A stretch of DNA of 15,556 nt from positions 1-15,556 of the forward strand of contig JAVBTI010000108.1 of assembly GCA_031556255.1 (NCBI GenBank). Reading direction: 5' to 3'. The translations under genes and the position numbers were made by a program. Origin of the DNA: JAIRQX01 sp031556255 (GTDB taxonomy: Bacteria; Chrysiogenota; Deferribacteres; Deferribacterales; JAISNW01). Under the pieces are notes generated by a model that saw only the letters and a program-made list of their open reading frames with translations, made no database searches and was not told the origin of the DNA. Of this stretch, positions 14,672 to 15,556 are shown one piece after another. Each line of letters begins with the position of its first letter. Within the stretch, counting starts at the first letter, position 1.

Positions 14672-14732
14672 CCAAAAAACTTTTGCGGTTGTGCGCGTTG
14701 CATCTTTGTGCCAAAATATCGTAGAGGTAAAG

Positions 14733-15512
14733 ATGAAGAAAATTTTCAACGACCTGCTGGACACCGTGGCCGTATTGCGCGGCCCTGCGGGCTGCCCCTG
14801 GGACAAAAAGCAGACTTTATACAGCATGAAGGACGATTTCGTCGAAGAAGCCTACGAACTGGTGCAGGCGCTGGATAAAAAAGATCTGCCAAATATATGC
14901 GAAGAGCTGGGGGACGTCCTCCTGCACGTGGCGCTGCACGCGCAGATCGCCAAGGAGGAGGGCTGGTTTGATATTGACGACGTAACTGACAATATCGTTA
15001 AAAAGCTTGTCCGTCGTCACCCTCACGTTTTCGGTGACGTAAATATCACCGACAGCGGCGGTGTGCTCAAACAGTGGGAGGAGATAAAAGCGCAGGAAAA
15101 AGGTACCCCAAGCACCTTCCGCATACTGGAGAAGGCGGATAAAGGACTCCCCACCCTCCCCAAATCCGAAAAGCTGCAAAAAGCCGCCGCCAAAGTAGGG
15201 TTCGACTGGAAGAAACCGGAAGATGTACTGGATAAAGTCGCCGAAGAGTATGCGGAGTTGAAAGAGGCCTGCGGAAAGGGGCACCGGGATGAAGTAAAGG
15301 AGGAACTGGGTGACCTGCTTTTTGTGCTGGTCAATCTGGCTCGCCATTACGGCTTTTCGGCGGATGAGGCACTCCGCGGCGCGAACGATAAATTCGTAAA
15401 GCGGTTCAACCATATCGAGGACAGGCTGGCGGAGCGCGGCAAAAAGCCCGCGGACAGCACGCTCGATGAAATGGAATCGCTCTGGCTGGAGGCAAAAGGC
15501 AAAAAACCATGA
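14733..15512 (+). CDS. mazG: MazG, nucleoside triphosphate pyrophosphohydrolase
   Basis: MazG is a cytoplasmic all-alpha hydrolase that converts nucleoside triphosphates to monophosphates and pyrophosphate, working in nucleotide-pool sanitation and, in E. coli, in the stringent and MazEF response. ATG 14733 is chosen (259 residues; E. coli has 263) because GAGG lies 6 to 7 bases upstream and MKKIFNDLLDTV aligns with the family start. Two MazG domains are seen: the first with CPWDKKQT (21-28), EEAYEL (38-43) and EELGDVLLHV (57-66); the second with EEYAEL (171-176) and EELGDLLFVL (190-199). RRHPHVFGD (94-102) is also typical. Both domains keep their metal-binding Glu and Asp residues. It is transcribed away from the two-component operon and overlaps the next gene. 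Confidence 0.96.
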   Translation: MKKIFNDLLDTVAVLRGPAGCPWDKKQTLYSMKDDFVEEAYELVQALDKKDLPNICEELGDVLLHVALHAQIAKEEGWFDIDDVTDNIVKKLVRRHPHVFGDVNITDSGGVLKQWEEIKAQEKGTPSTFRILEKADKGLPTLPKSEKLQKAAAKVGFDWKKPEDVLDKVAEEYAELKEACGKGHRDEVKEELGDLLFVLVNLARHYGFSADEALRGANDKFVKRFNHIEDRLAERGKKPADSTLDEMESLWLEAKGKKP

Positions 15513-15556
15513 TGCATAAAGATATCGTGAAATTCATATCCAAACACCATGTGGCG
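15509..15556 (+). CDS. Start of a truncated gene, possibly pyridoxamine 5'-phosphate oxidase-like
   Basis: Only the first 16 codons are present; they read MMHKDIVKFISKHHVA and then run off the window. The ATG (15509) overlaps the mazG stop; a second in-frame ATG at 15512 is also possible. AAGG lies 9 bases upstream of the first. An N-terminal helix ending in K-x-H-V-A is seen in flavin-binding split-barrel proteins of the YhbP and pyridoxamine-phosphate-oxidase-like group. That is a weak hint from very few residues. Confidence 0.4.
   Translation, partial: MMHKDIVKFISKHHVA

Noticed and set aside
14640..14732. N-terminal extension of mazG by 31 codons
   Set aside because: The extension overlaps the promoter region, has no homology to MazG, and GAGG precedes ATG 14733.
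1..15556. Assigning a genus or phylum
   Set aside because: dcw gene order, MurE specificity and the BOF-PepSY operon only indicate a diderm bacterium. No rRNA or lineage-specific marker is present.

Overview
The window is an almost complete division and cell wall (dcw) cluster on the minus strand, followed upstream by a small envelope-sensing operon (also minus strand) and a divergent mazG on the plus strand. It is from a diderm (Gram-negative type) bacterium of moderately high GC. The pointers are the gene order mraZ-rsmH-ftsL-ftsI-murE-murF-mraY-murD-ftsW-murG, a MurE with the meso-diaminopimelate motif DNPR, an FtsI without PASTA domains, and exported BOF and PepSY proteins. No marker fixes the phylum; a deltaproteobacterium-like or Deferribacterota/Chrysiogenota-like lineage is only a guess.

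Layout from right to left, in the direction of most transcription. At 14733-15512 (+) lies mazG, which overlaps the start of a truncated gene at the right edge. Between 14548 and 14732 are overlapping, face-to-face candidate promoters for mazG and for the minus-strand operon 14547-11478. That operon encodes a secreted YgiW-type BOF protein, a secreted protein with about three PepSY repeats, an OmpR-type response regulator and a sensor histidine kinase. A 414-base gap (11064-11477) follows. It holds a dispersed palindromic repeat on its left and, next to mraZ, a promoter and four 10-bp direct repeats that fit the MraZ operator. From 11063 to 61 runs the dcw operon. Most of its genes overlap by 4 to 14 bases, so they are probably translationally coupled.

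The dcw genes cover transcriptional control (MraZ), 16S rRNA methylation (RsmH), the divisome (FtsL, FtsI, FtsW), cytoplasmic addition of amino acids to UDP-MurNAc (MurD, MurE, MurF), and formation of lipid I (MraY) and lipid II (MurG). FtsW and FtsI then polymerise and cross-link lipid II at the septum. Genes such as murC, murB, ddl, ftsQ, ftsA and ftsZ usually follow and would lie beyond the left edge.

The most unusual part is the 368-base spacer between mraY and murD (3448-3815), the only long gap inside the operon. Nearly all of it is palindromic. It has four consecutive hairpins whose mRNA-strand loops all read CANGGANG, the CsrA/RsmE recognition pattern. It also has another GC-rich hairpin, a hairpin repeat that recurs just after murG with compensating stem changes, and a dyad of about 140 bases resembling a miniature mobile element. 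The CsrA link is a hypothesis from sequence alone.
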